A stretch of 64,000 nucleotides of DNA. Source: Streptomonospora wellingtoniae. Lineage in GTDB: Bacteria > Actinomycetota > Actinomycetes > Streptosporangiales > Streptosporangiaceae. Positions within the stretch are counted from its first letter, which is position 1, and each line of letters begins with the position of its first letter. Where the stretch lies: NCBI RefSeq assembly GCF_031845375.1, contig NZ_JAVREK010000008.1:124001-188000 (forward strand), read 5' to 3'. Both the position numbers and the translations under genes were made by a program. Shown in pieces: positions 43,772 to 51,915 of the stretch. The notes below the pieces were generated by a model. It was not told where the DNA came from and ran no database searches. It was given only the letters and a program-made list of their open reading frames with translations.

Positions 43772-44260
43772 TCACTCCGCGATGACCGGCTCTTCCTCGG
43801 TCCGTGTGAAGGCCTGGGGCATGCCGTCGGTGCCGTCCCAGGTGACGATGAGGTGGTCGTCCTCGGCGTTCAGCGCGGCCGTGCCCGCCTCGGGCCCGGG
43901 ACCGGAGGCCTCGCAGTCGAGCTCGACGCGTGCGGTGCTGCCGGACTCGACGGGGTCCAGCGTGCCGGGGCAGGCCGGGTCGCCTTCTGTGCGCACCTTC
44001 CCGCCGACCACGGTCAGCGTCCGGACGCCGCCGCCGTCGGCGGTGGACTTCCAGACTCCGTTCATCCCGCCCTCCGCCGCCTGCTCGGGCGACGGTGCGG
44101 CGCTGCCGCCCGCATCCGAGGTGGGTGGGTCCGACGTCGGCACACCGCCGCTACCGCCGCTACCGCCGCTACCGCCGTCGTCGCCGCCGCAGCCCGCCAC
44201 CAGGCCGGCGATCGCCGCGACCACGGCCGCTGCACCGACAGCCCGCTTCACGCCGTGCAT
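43772..44260 (-). CDS. Small secreted lipoprotein
   Basis: A 162-residue protein with a signal peptide (VGAAAVVAAIAGLVAG) and lipobox LVAGC. A Gly-Ser linker encoded by tandem 9-base repeats, GGSGGSGGSGG, joins it to a small beta-rich domain (GGMNGVWKSTADGGGVRTL, VTWDGTDGMPQAFTR) of about 90 residues with two cysteines that could pair. I do not recognise the domain. ATG 44260 gives a normal signal length. Confidence 0.72.
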   Translation of the reverse strand: MHGVKRAVGAAAVVAAIAGLVAGCGGDDGGSGGSGGSGGVPTSDPPTSDAGGSAAPSPEQAAEGGMNGVWKSTADGGGVRTLTVVGGKVRTEGDPACPGTLDPVESGSTARVELDCEASGPGPEAGTAALNAEDDHLIVTWDGTDGMPQAFTRTEEEPVIAE

Positions 44261-44448
44261 CGGACCCACCTCGCTCTCCCGACACCGGGGCGACCGCATC
44301 CGGTCGCCGGTCCGAAAAAGCTACAGCGGCGGCCCGCCGCGCGAATCAGGGTTTGCACCGGTTCGTGGGAGTGCGGTGTCCGCCGGCGCGTTCGCCGCCC
44401 GCCCCGGGCGCGCCGCCCTGGGCGAGCGGCGCGGCGGCCGGGGCAACG

Positions 44449-46551
44449 TCATCCGCGCACGGTGTGGCAGACGCCGCCGTTGAGGGTGAACACCTTTGGA
44501 GCGGGGTTGGCGCCCTCGTTGGCGCCGACGAACCCGAACGTGGCGGTGGAGCCGCCGCCGGGCGCCAGCTCCGCGTTGTCGCCGTTGTCGGTGACGTGCA
44601 CTCGGCGCCCGTCCCCGCTCACCTCGGCGCTCCAGGCGCTCTGCACCGACTGGCCGGACTCGGGCCAGGTGAAGTCCAGGCTCCACCCGTTGATCGGGGT
44701 GTCGGCGAGGTTGGACACGGTGACGGTGGCGACGAAACCGTTGCCCCAGCCGGAGTCCACGCGGTAGGTGACCCGGCAGTCGGCGTCGTTCGGCGACGTC
44801 GTCGACAGTGTCACCGGCTCCGAGGGTCGCGACAGGCGCCCCTGCTCGTCGCGGGCCAGCACGTTGACCGTGTGCTCGGTGCCCGGAGGCAGGTTGCGCA
44901 GCGTCATCGACGTGGAGGTCGACGTGCCGAGCAGCTCGGCGTTGGCGCCCAGGTGTTCGTAGACCTCGTAGCGCACCGGTTCTCCGTCGCCGGCCGGCCA
45001 GCTCAGCGTCGCCGAGGTGCTGTCGGCGGAGAGCTCCTCCGGCGCTCCGGGGGCGCCGACCGAGGCCTCCCCCGACTTCGGCGAGACGCTCACCGTGGTG
45101 ATCGAGTAGGGAGGCAGCGTCCGGGTGCCCTCGCCGGGATCGGAGACAGGGGTCACGTCGTCGTCGCCGCGCGCATAGCGGTGGACGACAGGCTCCCGGC
45201 CGTCGGGGGTGAACCCGGCGTAGTCGATCTCCACCGGGTGGGCGTTGTCCTGGTCCTTGTTGATCAGCATGACGCTCATATCGCCGTCGGCCTGGTGGAC
45301 GGCGTGCGCGGAGACGTCCTCGCTGCTGGAGGAGGAGGCGACCATGGTGTCGCCGGGTGCGCCCAGGTGGGTGAGGGACTTGAGGCCGTAGTAGGGATGG
45401 AAGGGGGTGTTGACCGGCGGCTGGCACACGTCCTCGACGCAGCCCCCGCTGGAGAGCAGCCCGTAGTCGTTGAAGTCGGTCTCTCCGTCCACCTGGCTGA
45501 CCTCGTCGGGCCCGTTGTGGATGTTCCACCAGTCGATGTTGAAGACGCCGTTCTCCAGCGCCGTCATGAAGGCGTCGGCGGCGAACAGCCCGTTGGGGCG
45601 GCTGTTCATCTGCACGCCGGAGTTGACCTCGGTCAGCGCGATGCGTATCTCGTCCGAGCGGTCACCGGCGTGGTGGTCGAGCTGCCGCCGCACCTGGCGC
45701 AGCTGCCCGGGGAGGCGGGAGACCCTGTCCAGCGCCTCGTCGGCGGTGGCGCCGCCGGGGTAGGAGTGCACGATGACGAAGTCGACCGTGTCGGCGACCC
45801 GGGACAGGACCGTGTTGTTCCAGTCGGCGGCGTCGCCGGGGCCGATGACGCCGTCGGGCCAGTCGCCCGGCGTGGTCAGTACCGCGCCGATCCGCACACT
45901 CGGATCGGCGTCCTTCATCGCCTCGGCGTAGGCGCGGACGTTGCGCGCGTACTCCGCGGGGCTCTTGTCGGCGTGGTCGTCCTCCTCCCAGCCGTTGCCG
46001 TAGTGGCCGTTGCCGTAGATCTCGTTGCCGATCTCCCAGTACTTCACGCCGTAGTCGCGGGTGACGTTGGCGTAGCGCACCCAGGCCGCCGCCTCCTCAG
46101 GGCTGCCGGTGCCGTAGTTCGCGGTGATCATGGGCTGGGCGCCCGCATCCTGAACCGTCTCCATGAACGCGTCGAACCCGGTTCCGGGCGCGACGTAGCC
46201 GCCGGGAGCGGTGTGGTCCTCCCAGTGGTAGATGTCGCTGTAGGAGCCGCCCGGGTAGCGCATGACTCCGATCCCGGCGTCGTCCATCAGCGACGCGACC
46301 TCGGGGTCGTTCATGTGGGAGTCCCAGATCGCGGCGTTGGCCCCGAACGCCGCCTGGTCGAGGGTTCCCCGCCCCAGATGGGCGTTGACCCGGACCTCGA
46401 CGGGCGCAGCGGATTCCGGTCCGGGTTCTGACGCGGCCGGGGGTGGCAGGGCGATTGCCGAGGCGGCGGTGAGAGCGCCGAGAGCGGCGACCGCCGGGCC
46501 CCGCACTGCGCCGGCCCGCGGTCGGCCGGAACGCGTGTGTTCGACGTGCAT
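44449..46551 (-). CDS. Secreted clan GH-A glycoside hydrolase with FN3 and CBM2
   Basis: A 700-residue exported enzyme. A Sec signal (about residues 1-43) is followed by a TIM-barrel resembling GH51-type arabinofuranosidases. YWEIGNEIYGNG (Glu177, acid/base) and IALTEVNSG (Glu308, nucleophile) are the expected catalytic glutamates. A fibronectin type III domain (about 513-600) and a cellulose-binding CBM2 (about 603-700, Cys at both ends, WSLDFTWPESGQSV) complete it. Similar Streptomyces proteins are called cellulose-binding proteins. It probably removes arabinose or xylan side chains on cellulose-associated hemicellulose; the exact substrate is unsure. The CelR-type site at 46596 supports control by cellobiose. 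Confidence 0.87.
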   Translation of the reverse strand: MHVEHTRSGRPRAGAVRGPAVAALGALTAASAIALPPPAASEPGPESAAPVEVRVNAHLGRGTLDQAAFGANAAIWDSHMNDPEVASLMDDAGIGVMRYPGGSYSDIYHWEDHTAPGGYVAPGTGFDAFMETVQDAGAQPMITANYGTGSPEEAAAWVRYANVTRDYGVKYWEIGNEIYGNGHYGNGWEEDDHADKSPAEYARNVRAYAEAMKDADPSVRIGAVLTTPGDWPDGVIGPGDAADWNNTVLSRVADTVDFVIVHSYPGGATADEALDRVSRLPGQLRQVRRQLDHHAGDRSDEIRIALTEVNSGVQMNSRPNGLFAADAFMTALENGVFNIDWWNIHNGPDEVSQVDGETDFNDYGLLSSGGCVEDVCQPPVNTPFHPYYGLKSLTHLGAPGDTMVASSSSSEDVSAHAVHQADGDMSVMLINKDQDNAHPVEIDYAGFTPDGREPVVHRYARGDDDVTPVSDPGEGTRTLPPYSITTVSVSPKSGEASVGAPGAPEELSADSTSATLSWPAGDGEPVRYEVYEHLGANAELLGTSTSTSMTLRNLPPGTEHTVNVLARDEQGRLSRPSEPVTLSTTSPNDADCRVTYRVDSGWGNGFVATVTVSNLADTPINGWSLDFTWPESGQSVQSAWSAEVSGDGRRVHVTDNGDNAELAPGGGSTATFGFVGANEGANPAPKVFTLNGGVCHTVRG

Positions 46552-46595
46552 GGGGGAGCACTTCCTCTTCTAGGGGGGTCAAAGAGTTCCGGTTT

Positions 46596-46640
46596 TGGGA
46601 GCGCTCCCAGCATCTTCCGGCGCCGAGTCGGCCGCGTCAA
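46596..46640 (-). promoter_or_regulatory. CelR/CebR-type operator and promoter of the glycoside hydrolase
   Basis: TGGGAGCGCTCCCA (46596-46609) is a perfect 14-base palindrome identical to the operator bound by CelR of Thermobifida fusca and CebR of Streptomyces. On the minus strand TTGACG (46635-46640) and GAAGAT (46612-46617) are 17 bases apart, so the operator sits right after the -10 and would block transcription until cellobiose releases the repressor. The repressor gene is not in this window. Confidence 0.85.
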
Positions 46641-47143
46641 CGGGCGCATCGACCCGATCGGCACGGACCTCGACCGGCAAGGGGCCGCATTCGCGGTCGC
46701 CTGCCGAATGTGTCCCGCACCGAAGCGGCACCGCCGGGGCCCGACGCGCGCGGGCCGTCACCGCCGCGGATTCGATCGAAGCCGCATTGGCCAATAAGGT
46801 ACGTCCGGAAAGGGGCGGGACGACGGGGGAGCGGGGCACGGCCCTGAGAGCGGGGTGCGCCCTCGGACCGCGCGGCGATGAGCGCACAGGGCGCTCAGCA
46901 GTGCGCAGTCCACGCATCCGCGGTCCCCGCTCCCATCGCCATCGGCTGTTCGCCGCATTCCCGCCGCACCTCATTCCCGACGGTGGGCCGCCGACCGTCG
47001 ATCCCCGCCGTGCGCCTGAAGCCGCCTGATCGCCGACGGCGACCACAGGGCAAGGCCGGCAGGGCTTCGAAGTCGGGCCGCAGAAGGATCGGGAAGTGCC
47101 CCCGCAGCGTCCTAGGGGTCACCGCCGCTTAGAGAGGACCAGT
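46641..47143. other. Divergent spacer between the hydrolase and murG-like gene
   Basis: About 500 bases with no supported gene. Short readings on both strands are arginine-rich frame shadows. It must contain the promoter of the gene at 47144; none was clear. Confidence 0.4.
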
Positions 47144-48316
47144 GTGAACGACACCGATTCCCCGCGTGTGATGCGTCTGATCGTCACCGGCGGGGGTACG
47201 GGAGGCCATACCTATCCGGCGCTGACCGCCGTGAACGCGCTGCGGGCGCGGCTGGAGGGCGAGGGCCGGGGTCTGGAGGTGCTCTGGGTCGGGGCCGAGG
47301 ACAGCCTGGAGAAGCGCGTGGCCACCTCCAACGGCATCCCGTTCCAGGCGGTCGCCACCGGCAAGGTCCGCCGGTCGAGGAACCCGCTCAAGCTCGTGTC
47401 GCCGGAGAACATCCGCGACATGGGCAGCGCGTTGCGCGGAGTCCTCCAGTCCCGCCGGGTCGTCGCCGGATTCCGCCCCGACGTCGTGCTGGCCACCGGC
47501 GGCTACGTCGCTGTCCCGGTCGGCCTGGCGGCCCGGCTGGCGCGCCGCCCGCTGGTGGTGCACGAGCAGACGGTGCTGCTGGGCCTGGCCAACCGGGTGC
47601 TGGCCCGCGCGGGCGCCCGCATGGCCGTCACCTCCGAGTCCACGCTGAAGCTGCTGCCCGACTCGGCGCGCGAGGGCGCGGTCGTCACCGGCAACCCGGT
47701 GCGCCCCGCCGTGCTGGAGGGCCAGGCGGACAAGGGTGCCGAAGGCCTCGGCTTCGAAGGCTGCGACCCCGACCTGCCCACGGTCTACGTGACCGGTGGC
47801 GCGCAGGGATCGGCGCAGATCAACACGACGGTCCGAGACCTGCTGCCCTGGCTGCTGGAGCGCGCCAACGTCGTGCACCAGTGCGGCGAGGCCAACGTCG
47901 ACGATCTGCGCGAGGCGACGCGCGACCTCGCCACGGAACTCGCCGCCCGCCATCACGTGACCGCGTTCGTCGGCCCGGAACTGCCCGACGTGCTGGCGAT
48001 GGCCGATGTCGTGATCTCCCGCAGCGGCGCGGGGACCATCGCCGAGCTGACCGCGCTCGGCAAGGCCGCCGTATTCGTTCCGCTGGCGTCGTCGGCCGGC
48101 GACGAGCAGCGGCACAATGCCCGCCACCTGCAGGAGGCGGGCGCCGCGCTCGCGCTGCTGGACGAGGTGTCGGCGGAGAGGCTCCGCGAGAAGCTGGAGC
48201 CGCTGCTCACCGACGCGCAGTGGCGCGCAGTCGTCGCGGACGCGGCCCGGGAGCACGGCCGCCCCGACGCGGCCGAGCGGCTGGTGGACGTGGTGATCAG
48301 CGCGGAGGCGACGTGA
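47144..48316 (+). CDS. MurG-like UDP-GlcNAc glycosyltransferase, isolated paralogue
   Basis: A 390-residue GT28 enzyme. The N-terminal GGGTGGHTYPALTAVNAL, the central ATGGYVAVPVGLAARLARRP with VVHEQTVLLGLANR, and the donor-binding VTGGAQGSAQINTTVRDLLP with SRSGAGTIAELTALGK are all family signatures. GAGAGGA five bases before GTG 47144 supports the start. In actinobacteria murG lies in the division/cell-wall cluster beside ftsW and murC; none of those is here, so this is probably a second copy with another acceptor or a conditional role. It could make lipid II or modify a secondary metabolite. Confidence 0.85.
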   Translation: MNDTDSPRVMRLIVTGGGTGGHTYPALTAVNALRARLEGEGRGLEVLWVGAEDSLEKRVATSNGIPFQAVATGKVRRSRNPLKLVSPENIRDMGSALRGVLQSRRVVAGFRPDVVLATGGYVAVPVGLAARLARRPLVVHEQTVLLGLANRVLARAGARMAVTSESTLKLLPDSAREGAVVTGNPVRPAVLEGQADKGAEGLGFEGCDPDLPTVYVTGGAQGSAQINTTVRDLLPWLLERANVVHQCGEANVDDLREATRDLATELAARHHVTAFVGPELPDVLAMADVVISRSGAGTIAELTALGKAAVFVPLASSAGDEQRHNARHLQEAGAALALLDEVSAERLREKLEPLLTDAQWRAVVADAAREHGRPDAAERLVDVVISAEAT

Positions 48317-48344
48317 GCTGATCGGCGGGTCGGCGCGACGCGGT

Positions 48345-48378
48345 CCCCGGCGGACGCGCGAGCGGGTGCCCGCCGGGG
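48345..48378. terminator. Hairpin between convergent genes
   Basis: CCCCGGCGG (48345-48353) pairs exactly with 48370-48378 around a 16-base loop. It lies between the murG-like stop and the convergent small membrane gene and could serve both. Confidence 0.5.
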
Positions 48379-48394
48379 TGGTCCGGGGTCCGGG

Positions 48395-48586
48395 TCAGGC
48401 CCGGTCGCGACGCTGCAGCACCCGGCGGCGCTCGGCGCCCGCGGCGACCGCGATCACCGCCGCGACCACCAGCGAAACCCACGCGCCGATCGGGTTGTCC
48501 TGCACCGCGGCTGTGATCCCCGAGCTCACCAGGGCCACCGCCGCACACACCCACATCACGGTCTCCCACGCACTGACCGGCTTCAC
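48395..48586 (-). CDS. Small two-helix membrane protein, 63 residues
   Basis: The sequence has two hydrophobic helices (VMWVCAAVALVSSGITAAV, WVSLVVAAVIAVAAGA) and a basic tail (ERRRVLQRRDRA) that should be cytoplasmic. A GTG start at 48586 with TGGAGC upstream is plausible. The function is unknown. Confidence 0.6.
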   Translation of the reverse strand: MKPVSAWETVMWVCAAVALVSSGITAAVQDNPIGAWVSLVVAAVIAVAAGAERRRVLQRRDRA

Positions 48587-48700
48587 CGTCGCTCCAATCT
48601 GTAGCCGACCGATGTCCTTCGGTACTCCTGCCCATTGTTGCGCCGCGGACTCCGGATCGCACGGGCGGGGGCGCCGCTGCCGAGGCGGTAGCGGCGGCGC

Positions 48701-49395
48701 TCACGCGTGCGCGCCCCCGTCCCAGACCCGGCGGGGAACGGCCTCCAGCAGGTCGATCAGCTCGTCTGCGCCCCCGAGCGCCTCCTCGGGCTGCAGCAGG
48801 CCGTCCTCCGCCGCGGCGAGGTGGTGGCCGTTCAATCGCACGGGCGGCCGGCCCTGCGCGTGCCGGGCGAGCAGCCGGTCCATCACCTCGGTCGTGAGCA
48901 CGGCGCGGGCGAAGCCCTCGTCGGCGGCCGTCACCCGGTAGGCGGCGTCGAAGCGCGGATGGCCCGTCTCCAGGATCGACGAGCCGGCGAGGTCGATCAT
49001 GTCCTGCATGACATGCTGCCGGTCTCGACTCCGATGTCCAGCTTCGGCGCCGGAGCCGGAAGGGTCACCGCGACGACCCTGCGGTAGCGGGTCGTGTTGT
49101 TGTCGCGCGACCCTGGCCGCACCGTCTGCAGGTGCTCGTAGGTGAACACCCAGCGCCCCCGATGGGTTCGGGAGAGCACGTGCTGCACCTTGTAGTGCTG
49201 CGGGTTCAGCACCGTGGAGAGGTTTCCGATCATGTCGGGCCGGATCTCGGCGTAGTCCCACCCGTTCTCGCGGGCCCAGTCGGACCACTGCGCGCCTTTG
49301 CGCTTGTGCAGCATTCTCGGTAGCACGAACGCCAGTACGGCGATGCCGAGAACGGCGATGATCGCCACTACGGCCATGGGGAGTACCGGGTCCAT
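48701..49395 (-). pseudogene. Membrane-anchored protein interrupted by a frameshift
   Basis: Two overlapping frames appear to be one gene. The first (49395 to 48997) has an N-terminal helix (AVVAIIAVLGIAVLAFVLP) and a soluble part ending KLDIGVETGSMS. The second (readable from ATG 49009 to 48701) continues with MIDLAGSSILETGHPRFDAA and ARAVLTTEVMDRLLARH. In actinobacterial homologues as I remember them, the 'F+V.+.D..FA+.+L....M+.LL' block is part of the same protein. The break lies near 49009-49016, in a CATG-repeat (catgtcatgcaggacatg on the minus strand). A sequencing error, or two coupled genes with a 13-base overlap, are alternatives. Confidence 0.55.
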
Positions 49396-49838
49396 CACAA
49401 TGCCTTCCGTTTTCACCGGGCGGGAATGATTGTTTCTGCGGCGATCGTGAGGATTCTCCCCGGCATGCGGTCGATCGCCTGTGCAACGCCGGTCCTCGGA
49501 CCCCGGAGTCCCTCCCGCGCGGAAGGACCGCCGCGGCGTCAGCGCCTCTTGTGACCTGGTGCGACGAGCGGCCTCCAGTCGGGAAACGCGATCGCCGCCG
49601 CCGTGGGTGACCGGAATCGGTCACCGGCCGCAGAAGGAGAGTGTGACGCCCTGCCACGGATCGACGACCATGAGTTGCGCTGGGGCGATGCCGGATGATG
49701 GGATGACTTGCAAGCACGAAAACGGACAAAAAGGGAATTGCGGTCTATGGGTCACATTGCTAACATTCCCGGGTTTGCTCCTCCCGGGTCATCCCCGGAG
49801 CCGACCGATTCCCCCGCTACCGGTTTGGAGAAGACTAG
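49396..49838. other. Lower-GC stretch upstream of the LuxR-type gene
   Basis: No certain gene. From about 49690 the GC content drops. Two small overlapping readings exist: ATG 49702 to 49872 (56 codons) and ATG 49747 to 49953 (68 codons, AAGGGA upstream). The second overlaps the LuxR-type gene in another frame. Neither product is recognisable. Confidence 0.35.
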
Positions 49839-50195
49839 TTGGAGCCACGAGCTTCGCTGGGACGAACCTGTGAGAAGTCTGCGGAAGCGAAGATATGCGC
49901 ATGCGGACTCCTCGCTTCTCCCGAAACAGAGCCCGAAACGCTGGATAAATTGACCGAACGAGAGGTCCAGGTAATCGAGCTCCTCGCTGCGGGAGTCTCG
50001 AACCGCGGAATAAGCAGAGAGCTGGAAGTCAGCGAGCGGACGATCAAGGCCCATATCACCCGCATTTTCGAGAAGCTGGGCGTCCAGTCGCGGGTCCAGG
50101 CCGCCCTCGCCTACATCGTGAGCCGATGGCGCGCCTGCCCGACCCTCCCGACCGTCGGCGCATCGGCCGGCGCCGCCGCTCAGCAGGGTGAGTGA
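49839..50195 (+). CDS. LuxR/NarL-type single-domain regulator
   Basis: A 118-residue protein, mostly a GerE-type HTH: LTEREVQVIELLAAGVSNRG, ISRELEVSERTIKAHITRIF and EKLGVQSRVQAALAYIV. It has no receiver domain; the N-terminal 35 residues include two cysteines (CACGLL). The TTG start at 49839 has GGAG nine bases upstream. The position directly before the lantibiotic genes makes it the likely pathway activator (inference). Confidence 0.78.
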   Translation: MEPRASLGRTCEKSAEAKICACGLLASPETEPETLDKLTEREVQVIELLAAGVSNRGISRELEVSERTIKAHITRIFEKLGVQSRVQAALAYIVSRWRACPTLPTVGASAGAAAQQGE

Positions 50196-50313
50196 CGACC
50201 CCACATCGCTCACCGGCCCACCCGCGTGCCCGGAAGCCCCGGCCGGGCACGCGCGCTCCCCGACTCCGGGCCGCCGCCCGCGGCCCGCACCACACCCCGC
50301 GGAGTCCCCACCC

Positions 50314-51237
50314 ATGCGCGCCTCACTGCTGTTTCCCATGCAACCCCAGAGCGGGGACGACGCTCTGCCCTACGCCGACCTGGTCAAGCGGCGTGATGCG
50401 CACCGGTTGTGGATGGGCACGTCGCTGTTCGCCGATACGCAGCAGAGCCTGGCCTACCTCGCGGGCGCCGGCTACCGCATCCCCGTGGGCACCTCGGTAC
50501 AGCTCACGCCGCTGCGCAAGCCCTATGCGGCGGCCCTGGAGGCCCGCTCGCTGGCACTGCTCACCGGGCGCTCCGTGATCGCCGGGTTCGGCGCCTCGGC
50601 GCCGGAGTTCGTCTCCTACGTCCGCGGCGCACCCTACGAACGGCCGGCATCGGCCGTCCGCGACTACATCGCCGGTGTCCGCGCCCTGCTGGACGGGCAC
50701 GACGGCGCCCTGCCGCCGGCGGAGCACCCGCGCGTCGAACTGGCCGCCGGGGTGCTCCGGCCCGGCATGGCCAGGATGTGCGCCGGCGTGGCCGACCTCG
50801 CCGTGACCTGGATGACTCCGCCGGACTACCTGGGCGCGACCATCGCCCCGGCGTTGGACGAGGGGGCGGGGACCGCGCCCGCACCGCGGATCGCGGCCGT
50901 CGTGCACGCCGCGATCGACCGTCCGGGGCGCGACCCGCGCCGGCTCGCCTACAACGGGGCGCTCGGCCACCTCACCCAGCCGCACTACGCCGACATGCTC
51001 AACCGGTCCGGCCTGGCCGTGCGCACCGACGACCCCTGGTCCGGCGCGGGGCTGCTCGTCGACAACGGGATCTTCCTCTACGGCTCCGCCCGCGAGGTCG
51101 CCGACGGCCTGCGCACCTACGCCGCGGCGGGAGTCGACGAGGTCGTCGTCAACCCCGGCGGCGTCGGCCTCACCGAAGGCGCGCGCGCCGGAGCCGAGGA
51201 CGCCGCCGAGATCCTGGCCCACCTGCGCGCCGGATGA
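50314..51237 (+). CDS. Luciferase-like (F420/flavin) oxidoreductase, candidate dehydroalanine reductase
   Basis: A 307-residue TIM-barrel protein of the LLM superfamily (YRIPVGTSVQLTPLRKPYAA, ALLTGRSVIAGFGASAPEFV, GVDEVVVNPGG). F420H2-dependent LLM reductases called LanJC convert dehydroalanine to D-alanine in some lanthipeptides, as in the lexapeptide pathway. The position between the regulator and lanA1 supports such a role, and both cores have many Ser/Thr residues. GGAG nine bases before ATG 50314 sets the start. Cofactor (F420 or FMN) and substrate are not proven; an unrelated monooxygenase is possible. Confidence 0.78.
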   Translation: MRASLLFPMQPQSGDDALPYADLVKRRDAHRLWMGTSLFADTQQSLAYLAGAGYRIPVGTSVQLTPLRKPYAAALEARSLALLTGRSVIAGFGASAPEFVSYVRGAPYERPASAVRDYIAGVRALLDGHDGALPPAEHPRVELAAGVLRPGMARMCAGVADLAVTWMTPPDYLGATIAPALDEGAGTAPAPRIAAVVHAAIDRPGRDPRRLAYNGALGHLTQPHYADMLNRSGLAVRTDDPWSGAGLLVDNGIFLYGSAREVADGLRTYAAAGVDEVVVNPGGVGLTEGARAGAEDAAEILAHLRAG

Positions 51238-51580
51238 ACGGCGGGCGGCCACCCCTCCCCTTGGTCCAATGGAGCGCTCCGCCCGCGGCTGCCATTATCG
51301 AATCCGCCGGAGAGTAGGCAGGAATGGCAATGTCCGCTGCGCCGAGGCTGGATTGAAGGTTCTGCGATGGCGAAGCCGAGAATCGGAATCCCCCACGGGT
51401 CCGGTGGTCGTCGGCTCGCTTCGGTCCCGGCCGGTTTCGCGGAGAATGCGAACTGGATCGCCCCGTCCTCGATGCGGTGCACGGCGGCCACCCTGCGCGC
51501 GGGCGAAACGCTCCGACCTCTTCCGGTGCAGCGCAACCGGCCGCTGAATATTCCCCACCTAACCGATTGGAAGTGACCTC
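51238..51580. other. Leader region of lanA1 with a degenerate lanA-like reading
   Basis: No supported gene, but ATG 51367 opens with MAKPRIGI, resembling the lanA1 start MANPNVGI (about 20 of the first 25 bases match). It then diverges and has no lantibiotic core. This may be a decayed duplicate precursor. The lanA1 promoter should lie here; none was clear. Confidence 0.35.
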
Positions 51581-51772
51581 ATGGCGAACCCGAACGTCGG
51601 AATCCTCGAGGAGATCGACGACCAGCACCTCGCCGGCATCAGCGTCGGTGCCGAGGCCGACCCCAACAGCGTCAGCATCGCGAGCCTGTGCACCTCGTGC
51701 CTGGCGAGCTGGGCCATCGGCAACGACGGCTGGGCCTGCACCGCGACGGTGGAGTGCCAGTCCAACTGCTGA
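51581..51772 (+). CDS. lanA1: Lantibiotic alpha precursor peptide (LanA1)
   Basis: A 63-residue class II precursor. The leader is acidic with a likely C39 cleavage after SVGA (residue 24), releasing a 39-residue core. The core ends GNDGWACTATVECQSNC; C-T-x-T-x-E-C (53-59) is the mersacidin-like lipid II-binding ring conserved in alpha peptides of haloduracin, lacticin 3147 and plantaricin W. Five cysteines (37, 40, 53, 59, 63) can form thioether rings with nearby Ser/Thr. GGAAGTG precedes the ATG. The dedicated LanM follows at 51916. Confidence 0.93.
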   Translation: MANPNVGILEEIDDQHLAGISVGAEADPNSVSIASLCTSCLASWAIGNDGWACTATVECQSNC

Positions 51773-51915
51773 CGGGCTTCGGGGCGGGGCGGGGTTGGCG
51801 CCCGTCCCGCGCTCACGGCGGCGGATCCGTCGGCAGCGGTTCGACCCCGTACCGGGATCCCGCTGCCCGGCCGCGGACGCCGGCCCGCTGAAACACCGGT
51901 TGAGGAGTCACCAGG

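Noticed and set aside
44140..44180. Tandem 9-base repeats suggestive of a small repeat array
   Set aside because: They encode the Gly-Gly-Ser linker of the lipoprotein at 43772-44260; no spacers, so not CRISPR.
49747..49953. 68-codon ATG reading overlapping the LuxR-type gene
   Set aside because: AAGGGA upstream is fair, but the product is unrecognised and it overlaps a gene with a clear HTH in another frame.
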